A program made the translations under genes and the position numbers. Shown here piece by piece: positions 1 to 11,003 of a stretch of DNA of 64,000 nt (position 1 is its first letter; each line of letters starts with the position of its first letter). The stretch spans positions 82,457,934 to 82,521,933 of the forward strand of contig JAMXBB010000011.1 in the NCBI GenBank assembly GCA_024138015.1. Direction: 5' to 3'. Source of the DNA: Lumnitzera littorea (Eukaryota > Streptophyta > Magnoliopsida > Myrtales > Combretaceae). A model generated the notes under the pieces. That model had not been told where the DNA came from. It did no database searches and saw only the letters and a program-made list of their open reading frames with translations.

Positions 1-706
1 AGAAGTAGAAGGCCGAGATAATGGCCAATCTTCACTAGCATTCATACCTGACCAAGTACTTACTCAGCATCACTCTACTCGAGATATCAAGAGAGAGTCA
101 GGACTAATTAAGCTACTCTTGCTCAGACAAGTAAGCTATCCGTATTTTTTGTCCGCATCTTCTAATAACCTCGCTAATGTAGCATTGTTACGTATACAGT
201 ATCATGTATAGAATCTGTTGCACCAATGATTGTTTTCCTCATATATTTATTTTTACCCTTTTATATCTTATAAATTTCTTCCTTAGGAAATGGTCTTTTT
301 GTCTTTTCCATTTTAGGCAAGTTGCCCTAACTTATAGGTATAAATACTTTTGTACTTATAACTATAAGATAAAGAATTGAGATTACCATTAATACACTTT
401 TGTGTTTTTTTTCCTTGCGTAAACACTCTATTTACTTTCAGCATCACTCTTATCTTACTGCTTAAGCAAAGCTAAGTGGTGAGTACCTCACCGGTCCAAT
501 TCGTGCGTTACATCGAATTGTACCAAGAGTTCTTAGAAATTCCATCAATGCATCATATCCTCTAGAGCTGTTCATTGGTTTTGCTTATTCTCTTTAATTT
601 GCATTTGTCCTTTCACACATACCCTATCACTTCCATTTCAAGCTTTCTACAAGCTCGGACTCATCCAGCGACCGGCTTTATCTGTTCTTAGTCACGGTTC
701 GCACCA
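1..706 (+). repeat. 5' LTR of A1 (partial)
   Basis: It matches 5504-6206 in the same orientation, including the promoter-like stretch with a TATA-type box near 340 and the ending GCACCA. The LTR end is set at CA (705-706) because three bases later the primer binding site begins. The first part of the LTR is outside the window. Confidence 0.85.
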
Positions 707-709
707 TCT

Positions 710-721
710 TGGTATCAGAGT
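710..721 (+). other. Primer binding site of A1 (initiator tRNA-Met)
   Basis: TGGTATCAGAGT follows the 5' LTR after a TCT spacer. It is one base from TGGTATCAGAGC, the complement of the 3' end of plant initiator tRNA-Met, which primes minus-strand synthesis in many plant LTR elements. Confidence 0.85.
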
Positions 722-886
722 AAAGGTTTTACTTAAGTTGTTGGTTTTTTTAAAGTTCTGTTTGTACTCTGTTTTGCGTATATAAAACAAAGCAAGTTAC
801 TATGTTCATCTTAATTGTTGTATTTGCTAGCTATTGATTTTCTAGTTTGCGAGAATGTTTATTTGAACTTTGAATCAGTAAAGAAA

Positions 887-2163
887 ATGACGGACCCAAG
901 TGTAAATGTTGGTGTTGGAGATGACAACAATGGAGTTGTCGACCATAAACGATAGTCATAGGGGATACTGAGAAGCACTAACGAGAGACTTGATGAGGTG
1001 GTTAACCTTTTAGTAGATCTGACCCAAGCTATTCATATGCTAGCTTACTGACCCACTGAGGCCACAAAAAATACCCTACAAGTTGCTTAACCTGTTAGAG
1101 GTCAAAACCCAACTCAATCAGTTCGAGGTGGAGGAGTAGGCGAACAAGTAAGGCGAAACATAGACCTGAGGGAACTGGATGAAGAAGAAGAGTATTTTGA
1201 AGAAGAGCGAGCTAGAGTCCTCAGAGCATCTAACCATGTGAAACTTCGGATTCTAAGCTTCAATAGATTTGGGAATGCCGATGAATATTTAGAGTAAGAA
1301 GAGAAGGTGGAGCGTATTTTTTATTATTATCATTACGAAGATTGCGAGAAAATGAGAACTGCTGCTATTGAGTTCTCCGGATATGTCACTATGTGGTGGA
1401 AGAATTTCCAGGCCATGAGGAGACGATTAGGCTACCGAGAAATTAATACTTGGTCCGAGATGAAAATAATACTTAGAAACAGATTCATGCTGGAAATTTA
1501 TCTTTGAGATACTTTCACTCGGCTTTAAGTGCTGAGACAAAGAAGCTGGACTGTTGACGAGTATGTTTAAGAATTTTAGATGCTTATGATACGTTGCGAA
1601 GTGGAGGAACCACTAGCCCAAATAGTCTTAAGATTCATTACTAGGTTGAAAGGAAACATTCGAGACATTGTGGAGCTCCAACGATTTAACATAATGGATG
1701 AAGCTGTTAGGATTACCCAATGAGTAAAAAGACAAAGGAGGAGCCGACTACCGAACAAGATGTCGACTAGTCGATCCGAATAGATAATCGTTGAGCTTAG
1801 TCAAGTATCGAGTTGAGCCAAAAGGTTGATCTCCAAGCCGAGTAGAAAGGCCGCCTTAATGGTGAAGTGCCAACCCGAACTTATGAGAAGGGTCAAGGGT
1901 TTAACAGGAAGACAAGCCAAATCAAGTGCTTCAAGTACCAAGAGTTCAAACATATGGCTACTCAGTGCCTAAACCATAAAACAATGGTCATCAAGGGAGA
2001 CATCTCGAGGCTAGAAGTAGAGAGTACACATGAGGAACCTAAAGACGAGAAAGGTATTGCCAAGAAAGAACTGATTGAGGAAGGCATGTTCGCTGAGGAC
2101 TTAGACAAGTTACCTATGGTTGTTCGACACATTATGAACATGGAATCTTCACAAGAGGAGGAG
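887..2163 (+). pseudogene. A1 gag (capsid/nucleocapsid) pseudogene
   Basis: The start is the ATG at 887, matched by the ATG at 31325 in A2. The capsid region (about 1230-1720) carries the plant retrotransposon gag signature: an 'FNRFGNADEYLE' stretch, then WWKNFQ, then a 'VELQRF' helix. A zinc-knuckle remnant follows near 1927-1970, where three of four ligands survive (C, H, C) and the second Cys is Tyr. Several in-frame stops and frameshifts break it. The frame runs on into protease: the TAG at 2164-2166 corresponds to a Gln codon (CAG) in A2. So gag and pol were originally one polyprotein. Confidence 0.8.
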
Positions 2164-4070
2164 TAGAGAGAGAATTTGTTCCATACTATGTATAAGGTAA
2201 ATGATCAAGTGTATGCCCTCATCGTAGATAGTAGAAGCTACACTAATGTGCCATCAACCGATCTTATTTCTAAACTAAAGTTGCTAACTATTGCGTATCT
2301 AAGGCCATATAAGTTACATTGGTTGAGTGAGAAGGGAGTATTACATCTCATTCAGTAAGTAACACTATCGATTACTATAGGGAATTACTCTGCCCAAATT
2401 CTCTACGACGTACTACTTATGTGTGCTTCCCATGTGTCATTAGGTAGATTGTGGTTATTTGATAGGAAAGCCATCCATGACGGCTATAAGAACACATACA
2501 TGTTTGAGAAGGATGACTGGAAGATCATACTGAACCTGATGCCGCCGAAAGAAGTTAATAAATTGCAGACAAAACTTATTCACAAATTGAATAAGGCTTT
2601 GGTAATAAGTAAAGCTAAGCTCTGAGAGGCCCTCAACGCTGACAAGCCAACCCTTATGTTGGTCAGGCGCCTATTAGAGATGAAGGAGCAAGGTGAACTA
2701 CCCCAAGAAATCAAGGAGCTACTAGATGAATATGCTAACTTTTTCTTAGAACAGTTACCTGAGGGGTTGCCCCCAATTCAGGGCATAGAGTACTGCATTG
2801 ACTTAGTACTCGGCACTGTACTGCCAAATAAGCCAACTTATTAGATGAATTGTGAGTAAGCTTTTGAGCTCCAACATCAAGTCAATGAGTTGCTAGAGAG
2901 AGGTTGTGTCCAAGAAAGTCTCAGCTCTTGCATTGTGCCGGCGCTTCTTGTGCCAAAAAAGGATGAGACCTAGCGAATATGTGTAGGTAGCCGAGCAGTG
3001 AACAAGATCACAATCAAATATAGGTATCCCATTCCTAGACTAGAGGACATGCTAGATGAACTAAGTGGAGCTAAGGTCTTCAGTAAGATTGACCTGAAGT
3101 CTGGTTACCATCAAATCCGCATGAAACCAGAAGATGAATGGAAGACTGTGTTTAAAATTCGGCATAGATTCTATGAGTGAATGGTCATGCCATTTGGCTT
3201 ATCGAATGCCCTGAGCACTTTCATGCACCTAATGAACCACATGTTACGACATTTGATTGGGAACTGTGTTATGGTTTATTTCGATGACATCCTTGTATAC
3301 AATACTGATATGCCAAGTCATTGTGAACATCTACATGTCGTATTAAACATCCTTCGTGCCTAGAGATTATTTGACAACTTGAAAAAGTGTTGCTTTTGCT
3401 AGGAAGAAATGGTATTCTTGGGCTACATAGTCAATGGAGGAGGCTTACGAGTAGATAACAAAAAGATCTGAGCAATTGTAGAGTGGCTGACATGAGAAGT
3501 TTCCATAGACAAACCTCATTCTATAGATGATTCATCAAGAATTTCATCACTCTCGTTGCGCTACTAACTGAACTAAGGAAGAAAAAAATCGACTTCCAAT
3601 GGGGAGAAAGAGAAGAGAGGAGTTTTGCCAAGATAAAAAATAAATAAATAAATAAACTCCGCCCCAGTGTTAGTCCTACTTAACTTCGAGAAAATATTTA
3701 AACTGGAATGTGACACTTTAAGCATCGAAATAGGCGTTATCCTAATGCAAGAAGATCGACCAATTGCCTTCCATAGTGAGAGGCTTAAAGAACCATTGCT
3801 GAATTGCTCTATGTATGATAAGGAGCTCTTGGCACCGATCAGAGCATTACAAGTATGGCAATACTATTTACTATCGAGAGAGTTTGTCATATATATTGAC
3901 CATAAGTCATGAGGTACTTCCGAAGTCAAATCAAGTTACCGAAGCAACAGGCTAGTAGGTTGAATTCCTTGAAGGATTCAACTTTATGATTAAATAAAAG
4001 TAGAAAAGAGTAACGTAGTTGCAGATGCTCTTTCAAGGAGACATATACTTTTAATCAAACTGGAGACTAG
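2164..4070 (+). pseudogene. A1 pol, protease-reverse transcriptase-RNase H (broken)
   Basis: Aspartic protease: IVDSRSY at about 2221-2241, where A2 has VDSGSC; the active-site Gly is changed to Arg. Reverse transcriptase spans about 2850-3490, with KIDLKSGYHQIR, MPFGLSNA and the catalytic YFDD at 3277-3288 still intact. RNase H spans about 3660-4060 with 'ECDTLSIEIGVILMQ', 'LLNCSMYDKELLA' and a closing 'DALSRR'-like motif. Stops interrupt each domain. A TGA at 3178-3180 replaces a Trp codon before the MPFG motif. A short AAAT repeat at about 3636-3656 is an insertion inside the RNase H region. Confidence 0.85.
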
Positions 4071-5342
4071 GCTGTTTGGGTTTGCAAGTATCAAAAAGCA
4101 GTATTCTGAGGATCTACACTTTAGACCTATAATCATGCGATGCGTTGATGGAAGGACAGTGGATGAGTATCATGTAAAGGATACTTACTTGTTTCGAAGT
4201 GGAAAATTGTACATAGCAACCTGTTCACTATAGGAACTATTAATTAGAGAAGCCTATAGCAGAGGACTCTCCAGACATTTTGGAGAAAGAAGGACTTGTA
4301 AACTGTTAAATGGTCGCTTCTTTTGGCCGAAAATGAGGAGAGATGTACACCAAGCTATGCTGTTTGTAAGAAGGCTAAGTATCGAGCTGAACAAGGGAGA
4401 GCAATGCCTTTACCTATTCTGACGAAGCCGTAGACTAAATTGAGTCTAAACTTTGTTCTCGGGCTACTACGCACTACCCGATGCAAAGATTCTATAATGG
4501 TTATCATAGACTGGTTCAGCAAAATGGCACACTTCATATCTTGCTAAAAAACTAATGATGCTTTGGCTATTGCTTCTCTTTTCTTGCAAGAGATTGTACG
4601 GTTACATAACATACTAAAAAGTGTAGTCTCTGATAAGGATAAAAAGTTCTTGACCCACTTCTAGAGAACCTTGTAGCGTTAGATGAGGACTAAACTGCTA
4701 TTTAATACTTTCTATTACCCCTAAATTGATGGCTAAATGGAGGTAATTAATCGTACTTTGAGATCACTACTCCAAATTGTAGTGAGAAAAAACTTGGCTG
4801 ATTGGGACGTTTACTTGCCAGTGATCAAGTTTGCTTACAACTGAATAATGCATGACACGATTAAGCAGACTCCCTTCAAAGTAATTTATGGTTTCAATCC
4901 CAAGTTGCCCCTCGATCACACCCTTGTACCTATGCCCACGCAAGAGAACCTTAACGCAAGGGTTAGAGCACAATCCCTTCAACACATCTATAACAAGGTT
5001 AATCGGCACATCGACCAAGCTACTAGAAGAATGCGAGAGAATACTAAGAGTAGGACGACTAAACAATTTTAGCCAGGAGACTAAGTATTGCTACACCTCA
5101 ACAGGAAATGGTTCCCAAACAAGAAGAGGAACAAATTATTTGCAAGAGTTGAAGGACCTTGTAAAATCCTATAGAAGATAAATGATAATGCTTATAGATT
5201 AGAGTTGCTTGAGGACTATGGGGTTTTTGACACCTTCAACGTTGCTGACTTCAATCCGTATCACCTTGATGGAGAGCTGAATGAAGACCATACAGATTTG
5301 ATCTCAAATCCAAAACAAACTGAAGGGAATGATAGGAATTAA
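4071..5342 (+). pseudogene. A1 pol, integrase (broken)
   Basis: The region keeps the order of a Ty3/gypsy integrase: an N-terminal zinc-binding part with 'LLNGRFFWPKMRRDVH' at about 4301-4350, the DDE core near 4430-4860, and a C-terminal GPY/F-type part near 5150-5280 with 'DNAYRLELLEDYGVFDTFNV'. Comparison with A2 shows many stops and small indels. The conceptual stop TAA (5340-5342) lies inside the 3' LTR, which starts at 5330. A2 ends the same way. No chromodomain is recognisable. Confidence 0.8.
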
Positions 5343-6206
5343 GTTACCAGACCATTAACCCGCAGCCAGGCCCGAAGACTAAAGGGACTGGCAAGATGAA
5401 TCCTCTTGTTTTAATCAACCCTTGCCAAGGCCAATTACTTCCTTGTCGAGTCATTTTGCTTGCTGAGCCAAATGATTGCCTATTTCTTATAAGTTGTGTG
5501 TCGAGATGCAAAAGGCTGAGATGACGGCTAATCTTCACTCTCATTCATGCCTGACCAAGTACTTACTCGACATCACCCTAGTTGAGATGCCGAGAGAGAG
5601 TCAAGACTGACTAAGCCACCCCTATTTGGACAAGTAAGCTGTCCTACTTTTTGTCTGTATCTTCCAATAGCCTTAGCAATGTAGCATCGCCACGTATACA
5701 ATAATGTATAGAATTCATTGCACCAATGATTATTTTCCTTGTATATTCATTTTTATCCTGTTATATCTTATATATTACTTCTTTAGGAAATGCTCTTTTT
5801 GTTTTTTCCCTTTTGGGTAAGTTGCCTTAACTTATAGATATAAATACCCTTGTAACTATAGCTATAGGATAAAGAATTAAGATTACCATTAATACACTTT
5901 TGTGTTTTCCTCCTTGTGTAAACACTCTATTTACTCTCGATATCACTATTATCTTACCCTTTAAGTAAGGCTAGGTAGTGAGTAATCTCACCTATCCAAT
6001 TCGTACGTCACATCGAATAATGTTGTGAGTTCTCGAAAGTTCTATTGGTGCATTATATACTTTAGAACTGTTCATGAGTTTTGCTTATTCTCTTTTATTC
6101 GCATTTGTCCTTTCATACATACCCCATCACTTCCATTTTGAGCTTTCTATAAGCTCAGACCCATCTAACGATTGACCTTGTCTATTCTTAGTAACAGTTT
6201 ACACCA
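5330..6206 (+). repeat. 3' LTR of A1
   Basis: About 877 bp, starting TGATAGGAATT and ending CACACCA/TTACACCA-like at 6206. It matches the A2 LTRs (30277-31151 and 37046-37901) across their length, including a TATA-like TATAAATACC near 5838 and the CGAGTTCT/CATTGG segments. The last ~97 bp were later duplicated together with flanking DNA. Confidence 0.85.
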
Positions 6207-6879
6207 ATAATTAGTCTAGCTTAACTTAAGTGTAAATTGCCTTTAGTCCATTCTATTAAGTTTAGTTAGTTACAAATGTTAGTTCATTTTTCTGCTTACT
6301 ATGTTCATCAAATAAGCTTTTGTTTCCTAAAAACCTCTATTTGTTTGTTCAAGTAAGATTTAATTTTCTTCCTTGAACTTTGATTTCAACACTTTGACAC
6401 TATGATATCGAGTTCGGCTTAAGAGTGTAACTACAGGGCTTTGGTGGAGTGTCTCTACTGTTCCTAAATTTAGATTGAAATTAATGCAACTAACGACTAG
6501 CCCATACCCTATCATGTCTATTTTGAGCTTTCTATAAGTTTAGACCTATCCAACGACCGGCCTTGTCTGTTCTTGGTCACGGTTCACACCAATAATTAGT
6601 CTAGCTTAACTGAAGTGTAAATAGCCTTTAGTCTATTCTATTAAGTTTAGTTAGTTACAAATGTTATTTCATTTTTCTACTTACATTGTTCATCAAATAA
6701 GATTTCATTTCCTAAAAACCTCTATTTCTTTGTTCAAGTAAGATTTAATTTTCTTCCTTGAACTTTGATTTCAACACTTTGACACTATGATATCGAGTTC
6801 GGCTTGAAAGTGTAACTACAGGGCTTTGGTGAAGTATCTCTACTGTTCCTAAATTTAGATTGAAATTAATGCAACCAAT
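6110..6879 (+). repeat. Tandem duplication of 385 bp spanning the A1 LTR end and its flank
   Basis: Two head-to-tail copies, about 6110-6494 and 6495-6879, are nearly identical. AATAATTAGTCTAGC begins at 6206 and again at 6591, giving the period. Each copy contains the last ~97 bp of the A LTR plus about 290 bp of flanking sequence. The duplication therefore arose after A1 inserted. Confidence 0.8.
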
Positions 6880-8380
6880 TATGTTTGAATTTATCGGAAC
6901 ATGGAATATGCATTATCAAATAAACTCTCTTTTAGCCATTATCAAAAGTATGCACCATCACTATATGAATGATTCATTTTATGAACAACACTACGTAAAA
7001 ACACTAATACATCTATTGTGATCCTTGTGCAATAGTACCCTTTTTTTCTTTTTTATTTTTTCTGTTTTTGTTAGTGATAGAATCTCATTGAATAAGGGAA
7101 AAAAGAATCAATCAAATAGATCTATATAAGATGATAGACAAGGAAGAGTTGTAGATATGAAAACCATGGTAATAAATGGATCCATCTCCTTTAAAGTCAA
7201 TATGTGCCATAAAAGAGATATCATAGTTTCTTCTAAATGAGCAAAACTCATCTAACTAGCATATTTAGAATTATTTTAATTTATGTATTAGTTTAACATA
7301 ATGGAAATTATTTTAATTTGGTTATATAATTAAAAGAAGACACATAAGGTTCTAAAATATGGATGATGAACATCCACAATTGATGTTTAGGTAAACAAAC
7401 AAGAAAAAACAAATCATTAATTTAAATTTGCACACACTAGCCATATTTGGATATATCAGTAATAGTAGGATTCCAATTCCCCATGAATTCATTCCACTAT
7501 CACTTCTCTTATAAGAGTCTTTTTTTTTTTCCTAGTCAATTTCTTGAAGTATAATTTTCCTCTATCAGTTATTGTTTACTTTGTTGAATGGAATTAAGGG
7601 GAATGAAATTCCAATTCATTAGAAATAGAATAAGGTTGTAAAAGATATTACATTGTTTAGTTGAACAAAAAGGCAAGAAAGAGAATAGATTGTAATAAAC
7701 TTAAAGGACCATTTCCCTCGTCCTTCATCTTCTTCCATCTTTTACCTTAACATCTCCTCATATTTCCTAAACTCAAAACCCCACAACGCCATGTCAACAA
7801 TGCTATTCTTCTTTTCTCAATCTTGCCTATAAAGGTCTCCAATAGAGTTCTAATCAATGAAGAATGGCCACTTTAAGGGCTTCGTCATCTTATACCAGTA
7901 GTCACCGAAGGCAAAGGAGATGTTGGCTAGGGCTTGTCAAAGGCAAAGAACACAACGACAATAATCTTTCCTTCCCAGATGAGATGTAGGTATCAATTTG
8001 AAGACATGTAGGAGGTTAGATTTAATAACTTCAAATTGACAATTAGTGAATGATGTAAGCTAAAGTTTGTATTTTTATGAAACGAAGATTATCTTAAAAC
8101 CGATTAAATCCAATTTGTCACTTTGATTTTAAGTGTGGAATAAGTAGATATTGAGAGAAGTTGAAGATGGGTTACTGGCTTTGTTAAAGAGAGAAAGTGT
8201 CTATTGATTCAATTTCAAATGATTTTGAGTGTGAAAGCATTCTTGCCTTAGTTTGCAATAAGAATCTTCTTAAAGGATTTGAAGTAATCAAAGAAGACAT
8301 CAAATCAATTGAAGCAATCGGTGAAGACATGATGGTAGTGTACTATTAGTTGCGTGTTTGCTGTTTGCAACTTTTGAGAG
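6880..8380. other. Gene-free AT-rich intergenic stretch
   Basis: No reading frame of convincing length or recognisable protein motif was found on either strand. It holds homopolymer T runs (e.g. 7510-7520) and unremarkable AT-rich sequence. Confidence 0.5.
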
Positions 8381-8439
8381 AGAATCAAAGTAATCGCAAA
8401 AGAAGCACTCTCAATTTAACGATTGAGCAAGAAGACGAA

Positions 8440-8585
8440 GGTAAGGGGAGATATTGGTGGTGTTTGATGATGGTGGTTGAGTAATGGTGGTGTATGGTGG
8501 TGGTTTGTTGTGCATAGTGGTAGTATGGGATAATGGTATGTTGCGCATGGTGGTTGTGTTTGGTGGTGGTGTGTAGCGTTATAGT
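8440..8585. repeat. Degenerate GTGGT-rich simple repeat
   Basis: The plus strand is dominated by GGTGGT, ATGGTGG and TTGTGGT words. Its minus-strand reading frame (8385-8594, rich in His, Thr and Tyr) is a by-product of the repeat and not a gene. Confidence 0.7.
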
Positions 8586-9235
8586 GAACGACAATGGATA
8601 AGAAGGCTAGGAGAGTCTTTTTTTAATAAATTGCAATCCTTAAGCCCAACTTAAGAATTTCTAAAGAATTGCAATTCAGTAAAATGAGAAGTTGCAATAC
8701 CTCATGGAATTGAGGGATTACAGCTATGGGTTGAAAAATGAAGTAAATATCGCAATTGCATTTTATGAGGAATGAGGAGAAATGGAATAGCCAATCCTCC
8801 TAAATGAACAAGCATTATAATTTTAGAGTATACATCAAGTCAAATAATATGATAAAATTAGATTCTCCATCTATGTTAATCTTTCCATAAACTAGCGAAT
8901 GTATACACCCACGATCTATGTACTAATAATTACAATTTAGAAAAAATAATGCAATGAATTTGTTAATATTTTTCAATTTATTTTATCTCTTAATATAAGA
9001 ATTTGTTATTTCACATAGCAAGCCATTAATATCATTTCGTCAAGCTATAAATGTCTTTTTTATTATTGATGATCATTATTGATATATTTATCATTATTAC
9101 TATACAATGATCAATTTATATATGATAAATCATTTAATTAATTGTTATAATTGGTGCTTAACTTCTTTAATTATGTAGAATTTTAAAAAATAAAAAACCA
9201 AAGAATGGTTGGTTTCGCTTTAATATTATGGAATA

Positions 9236-9797
9236 TTGAGAAATCAAATGTTAAGTCTATCGAAATGTGAGAGGGAGAGAGAAAGAGTTAAAAAGGATGC
9301 AAATCATTTTATAATAAAAAGATGGTGAATTATGGAAGTTAGGATTATAAAAGGTAATTACTTTTTTGGTGGAAGTTTTGAATATTAATTGTGGAAAAAC
9401 ACCATTTTAGTATGTATAGTTTTTTTACCATAATAATCTTAGTATATTAAAAACTATTAACCATTTAGGGGCTTTTTGGTAAAACTAAAATGAAATAAGA
9501 GGACAATTCAATCATATTTGAAAAGATATAAAAGAATGGTTAGTTTCGCTTTAATATAGGAGAATTATAAATCAATTAACCTTTTTTTTATTTAAACAAT
9601 AAAAAATCTATCAAATAAAATTTAAAAAGGAAAAAAAAAACAATTTCATTTTCAATTACTTTTCATAATGACTCTATAAATCAATTGACCTTTATTTTTT
9701 ATTTAAACAATTAAAAATATATCAAACAAAATTTTAAAATGAAAAAAAAATAAATTTATCTTTAATTACTTTTTGTAAGTTTACCGTGATAAGAGAA

Positions 9798-9841
<44 letters not shown>

Positions 9842-10180
9842 GAAACGAAGAGGGAAGGGGGGTGCGGTGGTTTGTGGGTGGTGGTGGTGGGTTAGAGGAT
9901 GCAAATAATTTTATAATAAAAAAACAATAAATTATGGAGGTTAGAATTATAAAAAGAAATTGTTTTTTTTTAATGGAGGTTTTGGGGATTAGTTGAGAAT
10001 AAATACCATTTTTATATGTATAATTCTTTATCGTAATAACCTTGATATGTTGAAGATTTATTAAAATTATTAAGCATTTAAGGGTTTTTTTTGGTAAAAT
10101 TAAAAGTTAAATAAGATGACAATTCATCTATATTAAAATGATACCAAGGATATTTGGTTTCACTTTAATAATATAGATAA
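9236..10180 (+). repeat. Diverged tandem duplication, period about 602 bp
   Basis: The block from about 9236 to 9580 is repeated from about 9830 to 10180. AGGATGCAAATCATTTTA at about 9295 returns as AGGATGCAAATAATTTTA at about 9897. Both copies end in a GGTTTCRCTTTAATA-like stretch. No coding content is visible. The second copy is preceded by a TA/GA microsatellite. The unit may be part of an old non-autonomous transposon, but no termini were identified. Confidence 0.65.
9798..9841. repeat. Compound (AT)n(GA)n microsatellite
   Basis: An uninterrupted run of AT dinucleotides (about 9798-9820) passes directly into GA dinucleotides (about 9821-9841). Confidence 0.95.
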
Positions 10181-10582
10181 CGAATTATAAAATAATTTTT
10201 ATTTCGTAAAATAAAAAAGAAATTCCAAAAATCAAATTCCGAGAATAGAAACCAGACCAAGCATAGATTCTTATACACCTTGATTGCGTGCCGCACCAAA
10301 ATGCACGACATGAATGGACTAAAACACAACTTTGGAACGCACACCTTCATTCGTTGACTACTTGTTGTCCGCGTCAAGATCCTAAGAACATGGATAACCA
10401 ACAAAAGTCCCACCATTCCGCTACTCAACAATAACACACCCCCCAATACATTCCCTCACTTTCTTTTATATTCTTGTCGGTGTTCATTTTCTCCTTTTTC
10501 AACAAACCATTTGACTTCCCCTTAATTCGGTCCATGTTTGCCCTTACCCTAAACTTACCCCAACACCAGAGTGTACTATTCC

Positions 10583-10675
10583 ATGGCATTGAACAATGGA
10601 AGAAAAACTAGAGAAATTTTCCAGCTTACCGTCGTTAAGGTTGATAAGGAACAGCAGTCTCGAAATCATTCATGA
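10583..10675 (+). promoter_or_regulatory. Overlapping upstream ORF before the 135-aa gene
   Basis: An ATG at 10583, 13 bases upstream of the main start, opens a 30-codon frame ending in TGA at 10673-10675. It overlaps the main frame out of phase. Its context (CC before ATG, no purine at -3) is weak, while the main ATG has A at -3 and G at +4. Leaky scanning to the main start is therefore plausible. Whether the transcript includes this ATG is unknown. Confidence 0.4.
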
Positions 10676-11003
10676 AGACATAGTCCAAGATTTAAGGTAC
10701 ACAAGCTTGCGAGACATTTTACTAAACTCACCGTCATCAACACCAAATCATGAGGTGAACGATTTTGATTCTCCACAGATATCGATTCGCAACCATTTGC
10801 TGAAGCGTGCAGCTTCGGTATACCTCCAGTCGACCGCATCGCTAGTGAATCGACAGCAAACCTTTTTCGAGAGGTTCTGGAGGAGACTACAAAATAGTGC
10901 TGCATCGTACTCATGGTGGCATATTTATATTTGCGCCCCCCTCATATCTTCTCTCTTGACAGTTTATAGATATTTTGTTTGTTTTCTAGGAAGAGGGGTT
11001 TGA
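10596..11003 (+). CDS. Conserved plant protein of unknown function, 135 aa, single exon
   Basis: An intact frame in an otherwise stop-rich region, with less AT-biased codons than its surroundings. The start ATG has a strong context (A at -3, G at +4). Visible features are YTSLRDIL at residues 35-42, then a Ser/Pro-rich linker, then IRNHLLKRAASVYLQ at about 64-78. The combination of a YTSL(R/K)D motif and an I(R/K)N-x-L-x-x-x-A-A-x-x-YLQ motif recalls a family of small uncharacterised plant proteins. I know this pattern from memory and have not searched it. The C-terminal part (about 107-131) is hydrophobic and ends in Cys/Gly/Arg, so membrane association is possible. No function is proposed. 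Coding status is supported by the intact length and the motif resemblance. Confidence 0.6.
   Translation: MEEKLEKFSSLPSLRLIRNSSLEIIHEDIVQDLRYTSLRDILLNSPSSTPNHEVNDFDSPQISIRNHLLKRAASVYLQSTASLVNRQQTFFERFWRRLQNSAASYSWWHIYICAPLISSLLTVYRYFVCFLGRGV

Larger units (their letters stand above)
1..6206 (+). mobile_element. Ty3/gypsy LTR retrotransposon, family A copy A1 (5' end cut by window)
   Basis: The order is LTR, primer site, gag, protease, reverse transcriptase, RNase H, integrase, LTR, all on the plus strand. Reverse transcriptase before integrase marks it as Ty3/gypsy. The 3' LTR is complete (5330-6206). Window base 1 aligns with about base 5504 of the 3' LTR, so about 174 bp of the 5' LTR lie outside. 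All reading frames carry many stops, so the copy cannot be autonomous. The target duplication cannot be tested because the left flank is missing. No chromodomain is recognisable after integrase, so the lineage is left open. Confidence 0.9.

Noticed and set aside
8385..8594. Minus-strand frame rich in His and Thr
   Set aside because: It is the translation of a GTGGT-type simple repeat on the plus strand.
10165..10446. 93-aa minus-strand frame
   Set aside because: No motif; it overlaps a duplicated AT-rich repeat and its composition looks like random AT-rich translation.
10666..10914. 82-aa minus-strand frame inside the 135-aa gene
   Set aside because: Shadow of the plus-strand gene, which has the better start context and recognisable motifs.
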